A DNA stretch of 64,000 bases, taken from the NCBI RefSeq assembly GCF_001722335.1, contig NZ_MIHA01000005.1, positions 186,001 to 250,000 of the forward strand, read 5' to 3'. Each line of letters starts with the position of its first letter. Within the stretch, counting starts at the first letter, position 1. The notes beneath the pieces are model-generated. The model searched no databases, was not told the origin of the DNA, and saw only the letters and a list, made by a program, of their open reading frames with translations. A program made the translations under genes and the position numbers. This DNA is from Mycolicibacterium flavescens (GTDB lineage: Bacteria; Actinomycetota; Actinomycetes; Mycobacteriales; Mycobacteriaceae). Positions 16,570 through 25,551 of this stretch are shown piece after piece.

Positions 16570-18108
16570 TCACCGAACCACTTCGTAGCCGTGCGCTTCC
16601 CGGTCCCACGCGCCGGGCGTCAAACCCTTCGCCCGCAGCAGATCCTTGCGGACCCGACCGACCGCGTTCTTGGGCAGTTCGTCGACGACCTCCACATACC
16701 GCGGCACACAGAAGTACGGCATCCGCGCCGAGCAGAAGTCCAGAAGATCTGCGAAATCCATTGTCAGGCCGGGCCGCAACGCGACGACCACCAGGATGTC
16801 GTCCTCGCCGAGATCGCTGGGCACCCCGACCGCGGCGGCCTCCAGGATCGCCGGGTGCTTCATCACCGTCGTCTCGACCTCGACCGACGACACGTTCTCG
16901 CCGCGCCGCCGCAGCGAGTCCTTCACCCGGTCGACGTAGGACAGCTGACCGTCCGCGCCGAGGACCCCCATGTCGCCGGTCCGGAACCACTCCGGGTGTG
17001 GCTCCACCCGCAGAGCGGCCGGGTCCACACGCACGTAGCCATCGCTGATCACCCCGGGGCGCATTGCCCGGCAACAGATCTCACCGACCACCCCCGCCGG
17101 CACCGGCCGACCGTCAGCGTCGACGATCCACACCTCGAACGCGGGGTTCACCCGGCCCGAGGCGCCCGGCACACCCGGCTCGCGAACTCCCTTGTACGCG
17201 ATCGGAAACGCCTCGGTCAGCCCGTACATGGTCACCACCCGCACGGCGTACCGCTGTTCGATGCCGCGGTACATCGCCGCGTCGATCGGCGCCGCCGAGA
17301 TGAACCGCAGCGGGTTGTCGCTGTCCGCCGAATCCGCCGGCTGGTTGGCGAGCATCGACACCATCGCACCTGCCCCCGCGAAACCCGCTGCGCCACAGGA
17401 CCGGATGTCGTCGAGCACCTCCCCCGGGTGAAACGACGCCCGCAGCACGGTCGTCGAACCCAGCAGCAGCGGCGTGAGCACCATCGGCGCCGCGCTCAGA
17501 TGGAACAGCGGCATCGCCGACCACAACACCTCCCCCGCCGCCAGCTGCCACGCATCGGCGACCGCGTCGGCCGCCGAGAACAGGTACCGCCACGTCGTGG
17601 CCACGGCTTTCGACGGGCCGGTGGTGCCCGACGTGAAGAACAGCACGCCGACCTGATCGGCGCCGGGCGGGTCGAGCGGCCTCGAAAAGCGCTGCGCACC
17701 GGGCGAACCGTCGAGGGTCACCACCGTGTCCAACGTGTCCACGTCCGCGGCGATGTCGGCGACCCGCGGTTCGTGCTCGGCGTCGGTCAGCACCACCTTG
17801 GCCCGCGCCACCCGCAGTGCGTGCGACAGGAACTCCCCTTTGTTGGCGACGTTGACCGCGGCACTGATCGCGCCGATGTGCGCGGCGCCCAGCCAGAAGT
17901 ACACCCACTCCGGGCAGGTCCGCGCGAACAACGCCACCGTCTCGCCGCGCTGCACACCCAACTCGACGAGCGTGGCAGCGGCCGCCCCCGCGCGGTCGCG
18001 CATCTGCGCGAATGTCACCGGGGTCTGGTCGACGACCATCATCACCCGATCGGGATGCTCGGCCGCACGTCGGTCGAGAAGCGTTGCGACGTCGGCTGTC
18101 TCGACCAT
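16570..18108 (-). CDS. acyl-CoA synthetase (class I adenylate-forming enzyme)
   Basis: The product has 512 residues. ATG at 18108 shares one base with the Rieske gene stop (TGATG), which fixes the start. Motifs in order: FFTSGTTGPSKA (P-loop), YGLTEAF (A5), FRTGDMG (A7), RVKDSLRRRGENVSSVEVE (A8 hinge) and KNAVGRVRK with the catalytic Lys near the C-terminus. It resembles the CaiC/carnitine-CoA ligase branch and should activate a carboxylic acid with ATP and CoA. Being in one operon with a Rieske oxygenase, it probably activates an acid made from, or needed for, the oxygenated substrate. Confidence 0.92.
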   Translation of the reverse strand: MVETADVATLLDRRAAEHPDRVMMVVDQTPVTFAQMRDRAGAAAATLVELGVQRGETVALFARTCPEWVYFWLGAAHIGAISAAVNVANKGEFLSHALRVARAKVVLTDAEHEPRVADIAADVDTLDTVVTLDGSPGAQRFSRPLDPPGADQVGVLFFTSGTTGPSKAVATTWRYLFSAADAVADAWQLAAGEVLWSAMPLFHLSAAPMVLTPLLLGSTTVLRASFHPGEVLDDIRSCGAAGFAGAGAMVSMLANQPADSADSDNPLRFISAAPIDAAMYRGIEQRYAVRVVTMYGLTEAFPIAYKGVREPGVPGASGRVNPAFEVWIVDADGRPVPAGVVGEICCRAMRPGVISDGYVRVDPAALRVEPHPEWFRTGDMGVLGADGQLSYVDRVKDSLRRRGENVSSVEVETTVMKHPAILEAAAVGVPSDLGEDDILVVVALRPGLTMDFADLLDFCSARMPYFCVPRYVEVVDELPKNAVGRVRKDLLRAKGLTPGAWDREAHGYEVVR

Positions 18109-19205
18109 CAGACCCCGTTTTCGGGTCCCTCGGTGTAGCCGAAGTCGTCGGGCCGCGGCTCGGCACCGGGATAGAAGCGGTGCGCCCACCGGCGCAGCGC
18201 GGCGTAGTCGCGGGCCTCCTCGGGCGCCAGGTTCGGCTTCTCCAGGTACTTCATGTTCTCCCAGGTGAAGAAGTCCTGCTTGATGACCTCCTGCTGCAGC
18301 TGGATGAACCGCGCCGCGCGCCCGCTCGGGACGTCGCCGGTGTCGCCGGGCTCACGGATCGAGGCCTGGGTGTAGAAGTAGTCGGTGTAGTCCTCGTCGA
18401 CCGGGGTCTGCCCGGTGACCTGGACGGTGGCCAGCAGCTCGGACGGGAACCGGACGAAGCCGAGCCCCAGCGAGAAGTTGTCGTAGATGATCTTGGCGTC
18501 GACCGGCCCGTTCGGCGTCAGCCAGGTCTTGGGCCGCCCGCCGCCGAAGTTCGCGTTGACCGTGGCGTGCAGCCGGTAGCCGTTCACCTCGAAGTCGGCG
18601 GTGTGGGCCGCCCGGTCGGCCTTGTGCACGTACTGCACGTGGTACGGGTCGGCGGCGTTCTCGATGATCATCTGCGCGTGCACCTTGACCCGGTTGACCA
18701 TCCGGCTGTGCGGGTGCAGCGGGTAGTACTCGTCGGTCTCGAGTTCGGGGATCGCCGGCGGATGCCAGTAGGGCGGCCGGCCGTGGCGCTCGTGCCACAC
18801 CAGGATGAAGCCGTACCACTGCATGCACGGGTAGGCCCGCACGCGCACATTCTGCTTGCAGCCGATCTTGCTGTACGGGATCAGCACATTGGCCCCGTCG
18901 CCGTTCCAGTGCCACCCGTGCCAGGGGCACACCAGGTGCTCATCCTCGACGGTGCCGCCGACGGCCATGTTCGCGCCCAGGTGCTGGCAGTACGCGTCGA
19001 GCACCTGCAGCCGGCCCGACCGGGTCCGGAACAGCACGAGTTCCTCACCGAAGTAGTGCAGTCGCTTGACATCGCCGGGCGCGACGTCGGAGTCGAACCC
19101 GACGATGAACCAGCCGGTCGGGAACCGGTACGTCGACAGCGTGATGCCGGATCCGAACTCGCGATCGGACGGGTCCACGGCGGGTTCCGGGTGTGTCTGC
19201 GTCAT
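18108..19205 (-). CDS. Rieske non-heme iron oxygenase, KshA-like
   Basis: The product has 365 residues. The Rieske 2Fe-2S site is CQHLGAN (about 72) with CPWHGWHW (about 93). The mononuclear iron site starts with ENAADPYHVQYVH (about 180), giving two His ligands. The layout is that of KshA, the oxygenase part of 3-ketosteroid 9-alpha-hydroxylase, but the sequence is clearly different from KshA as I remember it, so a steroid- or terpenoid-like substrate is only a guess. No reductase gene is close. It is the first gene of the 19205-16147 operon; the upstream region carries one half-site like the proposed TetR operators. Confidence 0.9.
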   Translation of the reverse strand: MTQTHPEPAVDPSDREFGSGITLSTYRFPTGWFIVGFDSDVAPGDVKRLHYFGEELVLFRTRSGRLQVLDAYCQHLGANMAVGGTVEDEHLVCPWHGWHWNGDGANVLIPYSKIGCKQNVRVRAYPCMQWYGFILVWHERHGRPPYWHPPAIPELETDEYYPLHPHSRMVNRVKVHAQMIIENAADPYHVQYVHKADRAAHTADFEVNGYRLHATVNANFGGGRPKTWLTPNGPVDAKIIYDNFSLGLGFVRFPSELLATVQVTGQTPVDEDYTDYFYTQASIREPGDTGDVPSGRAARFIQLQQEVIKQDFFTWENMKYLEKPNLAPEEARDYAALRRWAHRFYPGAEPRPDDFGYTEGPENGV

Positions 19206-19245
19206 CGGCCCTCCGTCCCGGATGTTAGTGATGCTTTCCTACCAT

Positions 19246-19256
19246 GTAAGTGCCAC
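19246..19256. promoter_or_regulatory. half-site of the proposed TetR operator
   Basis: GTAAGTGCCAC is the complement of GTGGCACTTAC and matches the half-site GTGTCACTTAC of the full dyads at 20029 and 26759 with one change. The partner arm 29 bp across (19228-19234, GTGATGC) is weak. It sits between the divergent Rieske and TetR genes. Confidence 0.45.
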
Positions 19257-19363
19257 AAACACAACGGAAACGGCCCGAGTCGAATCGTGGCTTGTCGCAT
19301 CGGAAATCCCGTGATCGCCGACAGGACACTGTGCATGGTGTCCGCGTTCAGTAGACTGTCGCC

Positions 19364-20017
19364 ATGCCGACCCGCGCCGCACGCATCCAGCAGGTGGGGC
19401 CCGAGCGTGAGGGTGTCCGGGACCGGTTACTCAAAGCGGCCCACGAACTGTTCACCGACCTCGGTTACCGGGCGACCACCACCAAGGAGATCGCCGCCCG
19501 GGCGCAGGTCGCCGAACTGACCCTGTTCCGCCACTTCGGTTCGAAGGTCGAGGTGTTCGAGGCCAGCGTCCTCGCGCCGCTGAAGTCCTACATCGAGCAG
19601 TGGAGCCGCTCCTGGGTCGACTTCTCCACCGAGGCGTCGCTCGAGGAGATGGCGACCCGTCTGGTCGAGGGGCTCTACCCGCTGATCCGCCAAGACCACC
19701 GGATCTTCCAGGAGCTCATCGCCGCGCGTTCGGACCCCCGCAGCGACCTCTACCCGGCCGCGGTCTCGGTCAGCGCCGAACTACGCAAGGGTCTGCGCGC
19801 GGTGCACGACGCGTCGTTCGACGTGGCCAACAAGTACGGCATTCCCGGCGACGACAAGCCGGCCACCATCGGCGCGGTCGCGGCGATGGTCATCGGATCG
19901 GTGGTGCTCGAGGACTGGGTGTACCCCGCCCAACGTCGCATCCCCGGCCGCGAGCGGATGGTAAAGGAGCTCATCCGCCTCATCATCGACGGCACCACCC
20001 ACCGCGAGAAGCCCTGA
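19364..20017 (+). CDS. TetR-family transcriptional regulator
   Basis: The product has 217 residues. The HTH is at about 20-65 (RDRLLKAAHELFTDLGYRATTTKEIAARAQVAELTLFRHFGSK is the usual TetR pattern, cited here in part: TTTKEIAARAQVAE and FRHFGSK). The rest is the helical ligand and dimer domain. It lies between the Rieske operon (divergent) and the APH-like gene. A TAGACT at 19352-19357 ends 6 bases before the ATG, so the transcript may be leaderless. It is the obvious candidate to bind the GTGTCAC-N15-GTGACAC dyads upstream of the next gene and of the alcohol dehydrogenase gene. Confidence 0.92.
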   Translation: MPTRAARIQQVGPEREGVRDRLLKAAHELFTDLGYRATTTKEIAARAQVAELTLFRHFGSKVEVFEASVLAPLKSYIEQWSRSWVDFSTEASLEEMATRLVEGLYPLIRQDHRIFQELIAARSDPRSDLYPAAVSVSAELRKGLRAVHDASFDVANKYGIPGDDKPATIGAVAAMVIGSVVLEDWVYPAQRRIPGRERMVKELIRLIIDGTTHREKP

Positions 20018-20028
20018 CTCGGACGTGA

Positions 20029-20057
20029 GTGTCACTTACCGTAGAAGTGAGTGACAC
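20029..20057. promoter_or_regulatory. dyad GTGTCAC-N15-GTGACAC, proposed TetR operator
   Basis: Perfect 7-bp arms at 20029-20035 and 20051-20057 are exactly 29 bp end to end, with CTTAC following the left arm. The same arms and spacing occur at 26759-26787. It lies between the tetR stop and the APH-like gene. Confidence 0.75.
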
Positions 20058-20142
20058 TGACATCGAAGCGGCCGTTCTATTGCAATCGGCGAGCCGGCCT
20101 GCCTACCATCGGGTTCGACGCGCCGATGCGGAGGCAGGCCGA

Positions 20143-21234
20143 ATGTCAACCGTCAGCAGCGCGGATCGTGACTGGGACAACGTTCTTCGCGGCTTCGAGC
20201 GCTGGCACTACCAGCGCTGGCCCGGCGCGCACGACGTCGTGGTCCGCATGGCCTCAGAGACCGATGCCGTCCGCACCAACGGCTTCTCCAGCGAGAGCGC
20301 GCTGATCGAGGTCTCCTGGCGCACTTCTGAGGGCGAGCACTCCCAGGGCGCCGTCCTGCGACTGCCGCCCGCCGGCGCGGGCGTGTTCCCCACCTACGAC
20401 CTCGTTCGCCAGGCCCGCACCATGGAGCTGGCCCGCAAGCACGGCATCCCCGCCCCCGAGGTCTTCGCCGTCGAGGAGGATCCGTCGTACGTCGGCGCAC
20501 CGTTTCTCGCCATGGACCTGGTGCCGGGTCGCATCCCCGCCGACGAGGCGCCGCAGTACTGCGTCGCGGGCTGGCTGTACGAGGCCGGCCCGGACCGGCA
20601 GCGCGAGTTCTACCTTGACTTCCACGACCGGCTCGCCGACATCGGCGCCGTCGCCGACACCGACGGCGCCCTGGACTTCCTGCACCGACCCCAGGGTCCG
20701 GGACTGGCCGGTGAACTCGCCTGGTGGCTCGACTACCTCGACTGGGCCACCGACGGTTCGCCGCCCGCCGAGATGGCCGAGGTGGCCGACTGGCTGCGCG
20801 GCCACCTGCCGGCGCCCGCCGCACCCGACGCGCTCATCTGGGGCGACGCCCGCTTCGGCAACATGATCGTCGACGACGACTTCCATGTGCGGGCGGTCCT
20901 GGACTGGGAGATGGCCGGCGTCGGCCCGGCGGAAGTCGACCTCGGCTGGTCGTTCGCGATCCGCCGCTCGATCCAGCTGGGCAACGGCTTGCCGCTCGAC
21001 GCCGAACTCCCCGGCTTCCCCGACCGCGCTCAGACCCTCGACCGCTACGCGCAGCGCCTCGGGCGTCCACTCCAATCCCTGGACTGGTACGAGGTTTTCG
21101 CGATGCTGCGGATGGGCGCGGTGCTCAAGTCGCTGTCGCGGCTGCTGACCGAGCGCGGCATCACCGACCACATCGTCCACACCATCCCGCCGCTGCAGGA
21201 CTGGATCTACGACCTGATGGAAGGGCGCACGTGA
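20143..21234 (+). CDS. APH-like phosphotransferase family protein
   Basis: The product has 363 residues. ATG at 20143 has GGAGGC at a good distance, which excludes the longer open frame. The fold is that of aminoglycoside phosphotransferase/acyl-CoA-dehydrogenase-10-like kinases: the nucleotide-binding N-lobe, the catalytic loop LIWGDARFGNMIV (about 228-240; HxD-type loop with Trp-Gly-Asp) and the metal site VLDWEMAGVGP. Relatives near catabolic genes often phosphorylate small alcohols or are of unknown substrate; drug resistance is not implied. It follows the TetR operator dyad and is coupled to the next gene (GTGA overlap). Confidence 0.88.
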   Translation: MSTVSSADRDWDNVLRGFERWHYQRWPGAHDVVVRMASETDAVRTNGFSSESALIEVSWRTSEGEHSQGAVLRLPPAGAGVFPTYDLVRQARTMELARKHGIPAPEVFAVEEDPSYVGAPFLAMDLVPGRIPADEAPQYCVAGWLYEAGPDRQREFYLDFHDRLADIGAVADTDGALDFLHRPQGPGLAGELAWWLDYLDWATDGSPPAEMAEVADWLRGHLPAPAAPDALIWGDARFGNMIVDDDFHVRAVLDWEMAGVGPAEVDLGWSFAIRRSIQLGNGLPLDAELPGFPDRAQTLDRYAQRLGRPLQSLDWYEVFAMLRMGAVLKSLSRLLTERGITDHIVHTIPPLQDWIYDLMEGRT

Positions 21235-22394
21235 CCTACACCGGACCGCTGGTGCCCGCCGACGATCACCTCAACCACCAGATCGCCGACACATTCGCGA
21301 CCGTCGCGCAGACCGACCGGGCGTGGACCGAGAAGGTCGCCGCTTCGGCCTACAGCACCGACGGTGACCTGCACATGTTCTTCGGGTGCGGCAAGTACAC
21401 CAACCGCGGGGTGATCGACGCGTTCGGCGGGGTCAGCCGCGGCACCGACCAGTGGACGGTACGCGCGAGCCGGGAGCTGTCCCCGGTGGTCGACTCGGTG
21501 TCGGTCGGGCCGCTGCACTACGAGATCGTCGAACCGATGAAGCAGGTCCGGTTCGCGCTCGACGAGAACGACATCGTGCCGATCAGCTTCGAGTGGACCT
21601 TCACCAAGGTGGTCCCGCCGGTGATGGAGAACCGGGAGCAACACCGGTCGCTCGGCGGCACCCGGCTGGACGCCGACTTGGTCCGCTACCACCAGATCGG
21701 TACGGCCACCGGCTGGGTCGAGGTCGACGGCCACCGCACCGAGTTCGACGACCGGACGTGGGTGTCCACCCGCGACCACTCCTGGGGGGTGCGGTATTTC
21801 GTCGGCCAGCCCCTCACCGACATCCCGCCGCCACCGCACCCCGGCGACGCGGCGAACCACATGATCTGGATGCCTGCGCTGATGCGCAACAGCGACGGGT
21901 CGCAGTACGGTTTGCACCTGTACTACCAGGCCAGCACGTCGGAGGCGGTGGGGTCCTCGCTGCAGGTGCAGGGTGGGATCGAATACCCCGACGGCCGGCG
22001 CGACGCCGTGATCGGCGCCGTCCCCGACCTGACGTACCAACCCGACAACCGCCGCCTCCTCGGCGGCACCATCACGCTGACGCTGGCCGGCGGTGAGACT
22101 CGCGAGATCACCGTCAAGCCGATGTCGGACACCGGTTTTCATCTCGGCACCGGGCTGTACTTCGGATTCGAGGGCGACATCCACGGGGTGTGGCACGGAC
22201 CGCTGCACGTCACCGGCGAGCACATCGCCGACTGCGACGACCCCGCGGTGGCGCGCCGCATCCATCAACTCCGCGACTGCGTGGTCGAGGTCGTCGACCA
22301 CGCCACGGGCGCGCGCGGCCGCGGCAACGCCCAGACGATGGTGATCGGCGCACCGGCCGGCCTCGGGATGGACGCCGAGTCGTCGTTCCTATGA
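21231..22394 (+). CDS. conserved protein of unknown function (lipocalin-like/DUF7064-type)
   Basis: The product has 387 residues; the GTG overlaps the stop of the APH-like gene. There is no signal peptide or TM segment. The sequence is rich in Trp, Tyr and beta-type segments: TNRGVIDAFGGVSR, SFEWTFTKVVPP, TRDHSWGVRYFVG, FGFEGDIHGVWHGPLH. It resembles mycobacterial hydroxyneurosporene synthase or lipocalin-like proteins with two beta-barrel halves, but I cannot name a reaction. Cotranscription with the APH-like kinase and the TetR operator suggests a role in the same catabolic regulon. The 3' end overlaps the convergent SnoaL-like gene by 6 bases. Confidence 0.82.
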   Translation: MTYTGPLVPADDHLNHQIADTFATVAQTDRAWTEKVAASAYSTDGDLHMFFGCGKYTNRGVIDAFGGVSRGTDQWTVRASRELSPVVDSVSVGPLHYEIVEPMKQVRFALDENDIVPISFEWTFTKVVPPVMENREQHRSLGGTRLDADLVRYHQIGTATGWVEVDGHRTEFDDRTWVSTRDHSWGVRYFVGQPLTDIPPPPHPGDAANHMIWMPALMRNSDGSQYGLHLYYQASTSEAVGSSLQVQGGIEYPDGRRDAVIGAVPDLTYQPDNRRLLGGTITLTLAGGETREITVKPMSDTGFHLGTGLYFGFEGDIHGVWHGPLHVTGEHIADCDDPAVARRIHQLRDCVVEVVDHATGARGRGNAQTMVIGAPAGLGMDAESSFL

Positions 22395-22838
22395 CATCGT
22401 GAGCGGAAATGCCTGTCCGACAGGAACTGTCGTGTCCAGGTACAGGACCGAGTATCGCCGCGTGGTGAACACCCAGCCGTCGCCGTCGCGGCGCAGCTCG
22501 TCCTCGTAGAGCGCGCGCACCTCCATCGCCGGGATCCCGGGCGGTGCGCCCTCGGCGGCGCGGCCCACCTCGTGGACCGTCGACCGGCTCGTCGCCGTAT
22601 CGCCGTCGACGTGCACCACGATGTTCGCGGCGGTGAACACGAAGAAGTCCAATCGCGCGATTTCACCGCTCAATTCGGCGACGATCGCGTCGCGTCCGGA
22701 GACGCGGCGGTCGATCGGCGGCCCGACGATCCACACCGCGTCGGGGGCGTACATCGCCCCGTACGCCGCGGAGTCCCGACGGGTGACCGCGTCGGCGTAT
22801 CCCTCGATGACGCGGCGCACCGCGAGCTCGTCGTGCAT
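22389..22838 (-). CDS. SnoaL/NTF2-like protein
   Basis: The product has 149 residues. It starts as MHDELAVRRVIEGYADAVTRRD and has AVWIVGPP and DGWVFTTRRYSVLYLD, typical of SnoaL_4 proteins. It is the last gene of the operon that begins with the alcohol dehydrogenase at 26714 (13-base gap to the aldehyde dehydrogenase). A second member is at 16147-16560. The catalytic role cannot be assigned from sequence alone. Confidence 0.82.
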   Translation of the reverse strand: MHDELAVRRVIEGYADAVTRRDSAAYGAMYAPDAVWIVGPPIDRRVSGRDAIVAELSGEIARLDFFVFTAANIVVHVDGDTATSRSTVHEVGRAAEGAPPGIPAMEVRALYEDELRRDGDGWVFTTRRYSVLYLDTTVPVGQAFPLTMS

Positions 22839-22851
22839 GACCCACCTTCCG

Positions 22852-24306
22852 TTACAGGGCGATCCAGACGTTCTTCGGGCGGGTGAACTCGCGGATGCCG
22901 TCGCGGCCGCCGATCCGGCCGAAGCCGCTCTGCTTGACCCCGCCGAACGGCATCGACGGCGGTATCCCGAAAAACCCGTTCACCCAGATATTTCCGGCCT
23001 GCAGCTGTGCGGCCACCCGGTGGGTGCGCTGCAGATCCGAACTCCAGATGTAGGCGGCCAGGCCGTAGGGGGTGTCGTTGGCCAGCCGCACCGCGTCCTC
23101 GGTGTCGGAGAACCGCATGATCGACAGCACCGGTCCGAACACCTCGTTCTGCGCCAGATGCGAACCGTTGTCGACGTCGGCGAACACCGTCGGCGCGATG
23201 AAGTAGCCGTCTGCGTAGTCACCGTCCAGTCGCGTGCCGCCGGTGACCAGCCGCGACTCGCCGCGCGCCCGCTCGACCACGCCCATGATCCGGTCGGCGG
23301 CCGTCGCGCTGACCACCGGGCCCATCACGGTCTGCGGGTCCAGCGGATCGCCCACCTGGACATGGTCGAGGAAGCTCGCGGTCATCTGCACGACGTCGTC
23401 GTACACGGAGTCTTCGACGATCAACCGCGTTCCGCACAGACATGTCTGGCCGGACAGCTGGACCAGTCCCCCGACTGCCTGCTGCACGGCGGCGGGCAGA
23501 TCGGCGTCGGCGAACACCAGGTTCGCGCTCTTGCCGCCCAGCTCCAGCGACACCGGGGTCAGGTTCTGCTGTGCGCCGGCCAGCACGTGGCGCGCGGTGA
23601 GACCGCTGCCGGTGAAGTGCAGCTTGTCGATGCCTGGGTGCCGGGTCAACGCCTCGCCGGCCTCCGGCCCGCCGGGCACCACGTTGAGGACCCCCGGCGG
23701 AAATCCGGCCTGCGCCACCAGTTCCCCGAACCGCAGGCTGGTCCACGGCGTCAACTCGGGCGGTTTGAGCACCACGCAGTTGCCCGCGGTCAGCGCAGGC
23801 GCCACCACCATGCCGATCGACGCCAGCGGCCCGTTCCACGGAATGATCACGCCGACAACGCCGTACGGCTCTTCGGTGCTGTAGTCCAGCGCGGGCACCG
23901 GCCAGCTGGGCTCCACCGCGCCGCCGACCTTGTCCGCCCAGCCCGCGTTGTACTCGAACAGGTCCGCGGTGACCGCCGGGTTGTGCGTGGCGAGCATGAG
24001 TGGCATGCCGTTCTCGACGACGCTCATCAGCGCCAGTTCCTCGGCGTTCTCGCGCAGGAGTTCGGCGACCCGCCACAACAGCCGTCGCCGCTGATCGCGC
24101 GGCAGCGCCGTCCACACCGGCACGGCGGCGCGCGCGGCCTGCACGGCGCGGTCGACCTCCTGCGCGCCGGCCAGCGGGAACTCCCGGGTGGTCTGACCGG
24201 TGGCCGCGTAGCGGTGCTGCAGGGTGCCGCCGGAACTGGTCGTCAAGCGGTCTTCGCCGATCAGCAGCGCCGGGTCGGGCAGGACATCGACGGGCGGGGT
24301 TGTCAT
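22852..24306 (-). CDS. aldehyde dehydrogenase
   Basis: The product has 484 residues. ATG at 24306 is used; a GTG two codons upstream is also possible. Family marks: PWNGPLAS (substrate and NAD region), FTGSGLTA, the general base Glu in LELGGKSAN, the nucleophile Cys in SGQTCLCGTR, and EVFGPVLS. It should oxidise an aldehyde to the acid with NAD or NADP. In its operon it follows the P450 and the alcohol dehydrogenase, so an alcohol-aldehyde-acid sequence is the simplest reading. The CoA ligase at 16570 could then activate the acid. Confidence 0.95.
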   Translation of the reverse strand: MTTPPVDVLPDPALLIGEDRLTTSSGGTLQHRYAATGQTTREFPLAGAQEVDRAVQAARAAVPVWTALPRDQRRRLLWRVAELLRENAEELALMSVVENGMPLMLATHNPAVTADLFEYNAGWADKVGGAVEPSWPVPALDYSTEEPYGVVGVIIPWNGPLASIGMVVAPALTAGNCVVLKPPELTPWTSLRFGELVAQAGFPPGVLNVVPGGPEAGEALTRHPGIDKLHFTGSGLTARHVLAGAQQNLTPVSLELGGKSANLVFADADLPAAVQQAVGGLVQLSGQTCLCGTRLIVEDSVYDDVVQMTASFLDHVQVGDPLDPQTVMGPVVSATAADRIMGVVERARGESRLVTGGTRLDGDYADGYFIAPTVFADVDNGSHLAQNEVFGPVLSIMRFSDTEDAVRLANDTPYGLAAYIWSSDLQRTHRVAAQLQAGNIWVNGFFGIPPSMPFGGVKQSGFGRIGGRDGIREFTRPKNVWIAL

Positions 24307-24318
24307 CGGCACGGTCGG

Positions 24319-25551
24319 CTACCCCGTGAACTCGATGGGAAGGTGCTCGAAGACGTTCATGTTCAGCGTCAGGTTCGGGTGGGTGACCGTCGGCTCACCG
24401 ACCGTGAATGACGCCGGCCGGGTGAGGATCTCATCGAGGGCGGCACGGATCTCGGCCCGGGCCAGCATCGCGCCCAGACAATAGTGCGGGCCGCCGCCGC
24501 CGAACGTCACGTGGGGGTTGTCCGACCTCGTGATGTCGAACCGGAACGGGTCGGCGAACACGTCCTCGTCACGATTGGCCGACGCCAGGATCGACATCAC
24601 CCGCGCCCCGGCGGGGATCGGCTCGCCGTCGATCTCGATGTCGGTTTTGGCCCCGCGCACCCAGAACGCCACCGGCGAGGTCCACCGCAGCACCTCCTCG
24701 ACGGCCGAGGAGCGCACCGACTCGTCCTCGCGGTAGCGCGCCAGCTGGTCCGGGTTGTCCTCGAACGCGCGCAGGCAGGCCGTCAGCGCGTTCTTCGTGG
24801 TGTCGGCGCCGGCCAAACCGAGGATGAAGAAGAAGATTTCGAGCTCGTTCTCCTCGAGCGCATATCTGGTGCCATCATCGTCGGTGGCGGTCGCCGTGGT
24901 CAGCGCGCTCCAGATGTCGTCGGTGGGGTTCTTGCGTTTCTCGGCCGTGAGATTCATGGCGTACTCGAAGATCTGCATGTAGATCGCGGGCTCGTCCTCG
25001 GGCGCGACGCCGGAGTTGGGCGCCTTGGTCATGAGGATGTCGTCGAGCAGTGTGAAGATCCGCGGCCGGTCCTCCTGGGGGATGCCGACGATGTCGCCGA
25101 TCACCGTCATCGGCAACAGACCGGCCACCTGGGTGACCCAGTCCCCGCCGCCGGCGTCGTACAGTTCGTCGACCATCTTCTTGGCCCGCCGCCGGATGCC
25201 TTCCTCCAGCTTGGCGACGGCCCGCGGGGTGAACGCACCGCTGAGGATCTTGCGCCGCCGGTTCACGTCGGGCGGGTCCATGTTGATGATGCTCGGGAAC
25301 GCGGAGAAGGTCTCCAGCGGCTGGATGAGCGGGCCTTCCGAGGCGGTGAAGCTCTCGGTGTCGCGGTGCAGCCGCAGGCAGTGCTCGTGTTTGGTGGTGA
25401 CCCAGAACTCGCGCTTGACCTGCTCGGCCACCCGGTCGTTGGACGGGTGGTGGAACACCGGCGTTTCCCGACGCAGCCGGGTGAACAGCTCGTGCGGGAA
25501 TCCGTTGGCCCACAGCGCCGGATCGGACAGGTCGACAGTCGCGGTCGTCAT
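24319..25551 (-). CDS. cytochrome P450
   Basis: The product has 410 residues and starts in an ATGA overlap with the alcohol dehydrogenase stop. The I-helix oxygen-binding motif is GLAGADTTKN, ExxR is in EEVLRW and the heme loop is FGGGGPHYCLGAMLARAE with the axial Cys. The FGGG-PH-CLG form is seen in mycobacterial CYP124/125/142-like enzymes that hydroxylate steroids and branched lipids, which hints at a terpenoid-like substrate. No ferredoxin or reductase gene is in the operon. Confidence 0.95.
   Translation of the reverse strand: MTTATVDLSDPALWANGFPHELFTRLRRETPVFHHPSNDRVAEQVKREFWVTTKHEHCLRLHRDTESFTASEGPLIQPLETFSAFPSIINMDPPDVNRRRKILSGAFTPRAVAKLEEGIRRRAKKMVDELYDAGGGDWVTQVAGLLPMTVIGDIVGIPQEDRPRIFTLLDDILMTKAPNSGVAPEDEPAIYMQIFEYAMNLTAEKRKNPTDDIWSALTTATATDDDGTRYALEENELEIFFFILGLAGADTTKNALTACLRAFEDNPDQLARYREDESVRSSAVEEVLRWTSPVAFWVRGAKTDIEIDGEPIPAGARVMSILASANRDEDVFADPFRFDITRSDNPHVTFGGGGPHYCLGAMLARAEIRAALDEILTRPASFTVGEPTVTHPNLTLNMNVFEHLPIEFTG

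Noticed and set aside
16306..18138. 610-codon plus-strand frame opposite the CoA-ligase gene
   Set aside because: The minus frame has every adenylate-forming enzyme motif; the plus frame has none.
20143..21234. Aminoglycoside resistance gene
   Set aside because: The APH-like fold is shared by many metabolic kinases; the location in a catabolic regulon gives no support for drug resistance.
22621..24411. 596-codon plus-strand frame across the aldehyde dehydrogenase gene
   Set aside because: It is antisense to a protein with all aldehyde dehydrogenase motifs and has low-complexity, His/Arg-rich content typical of shadows.
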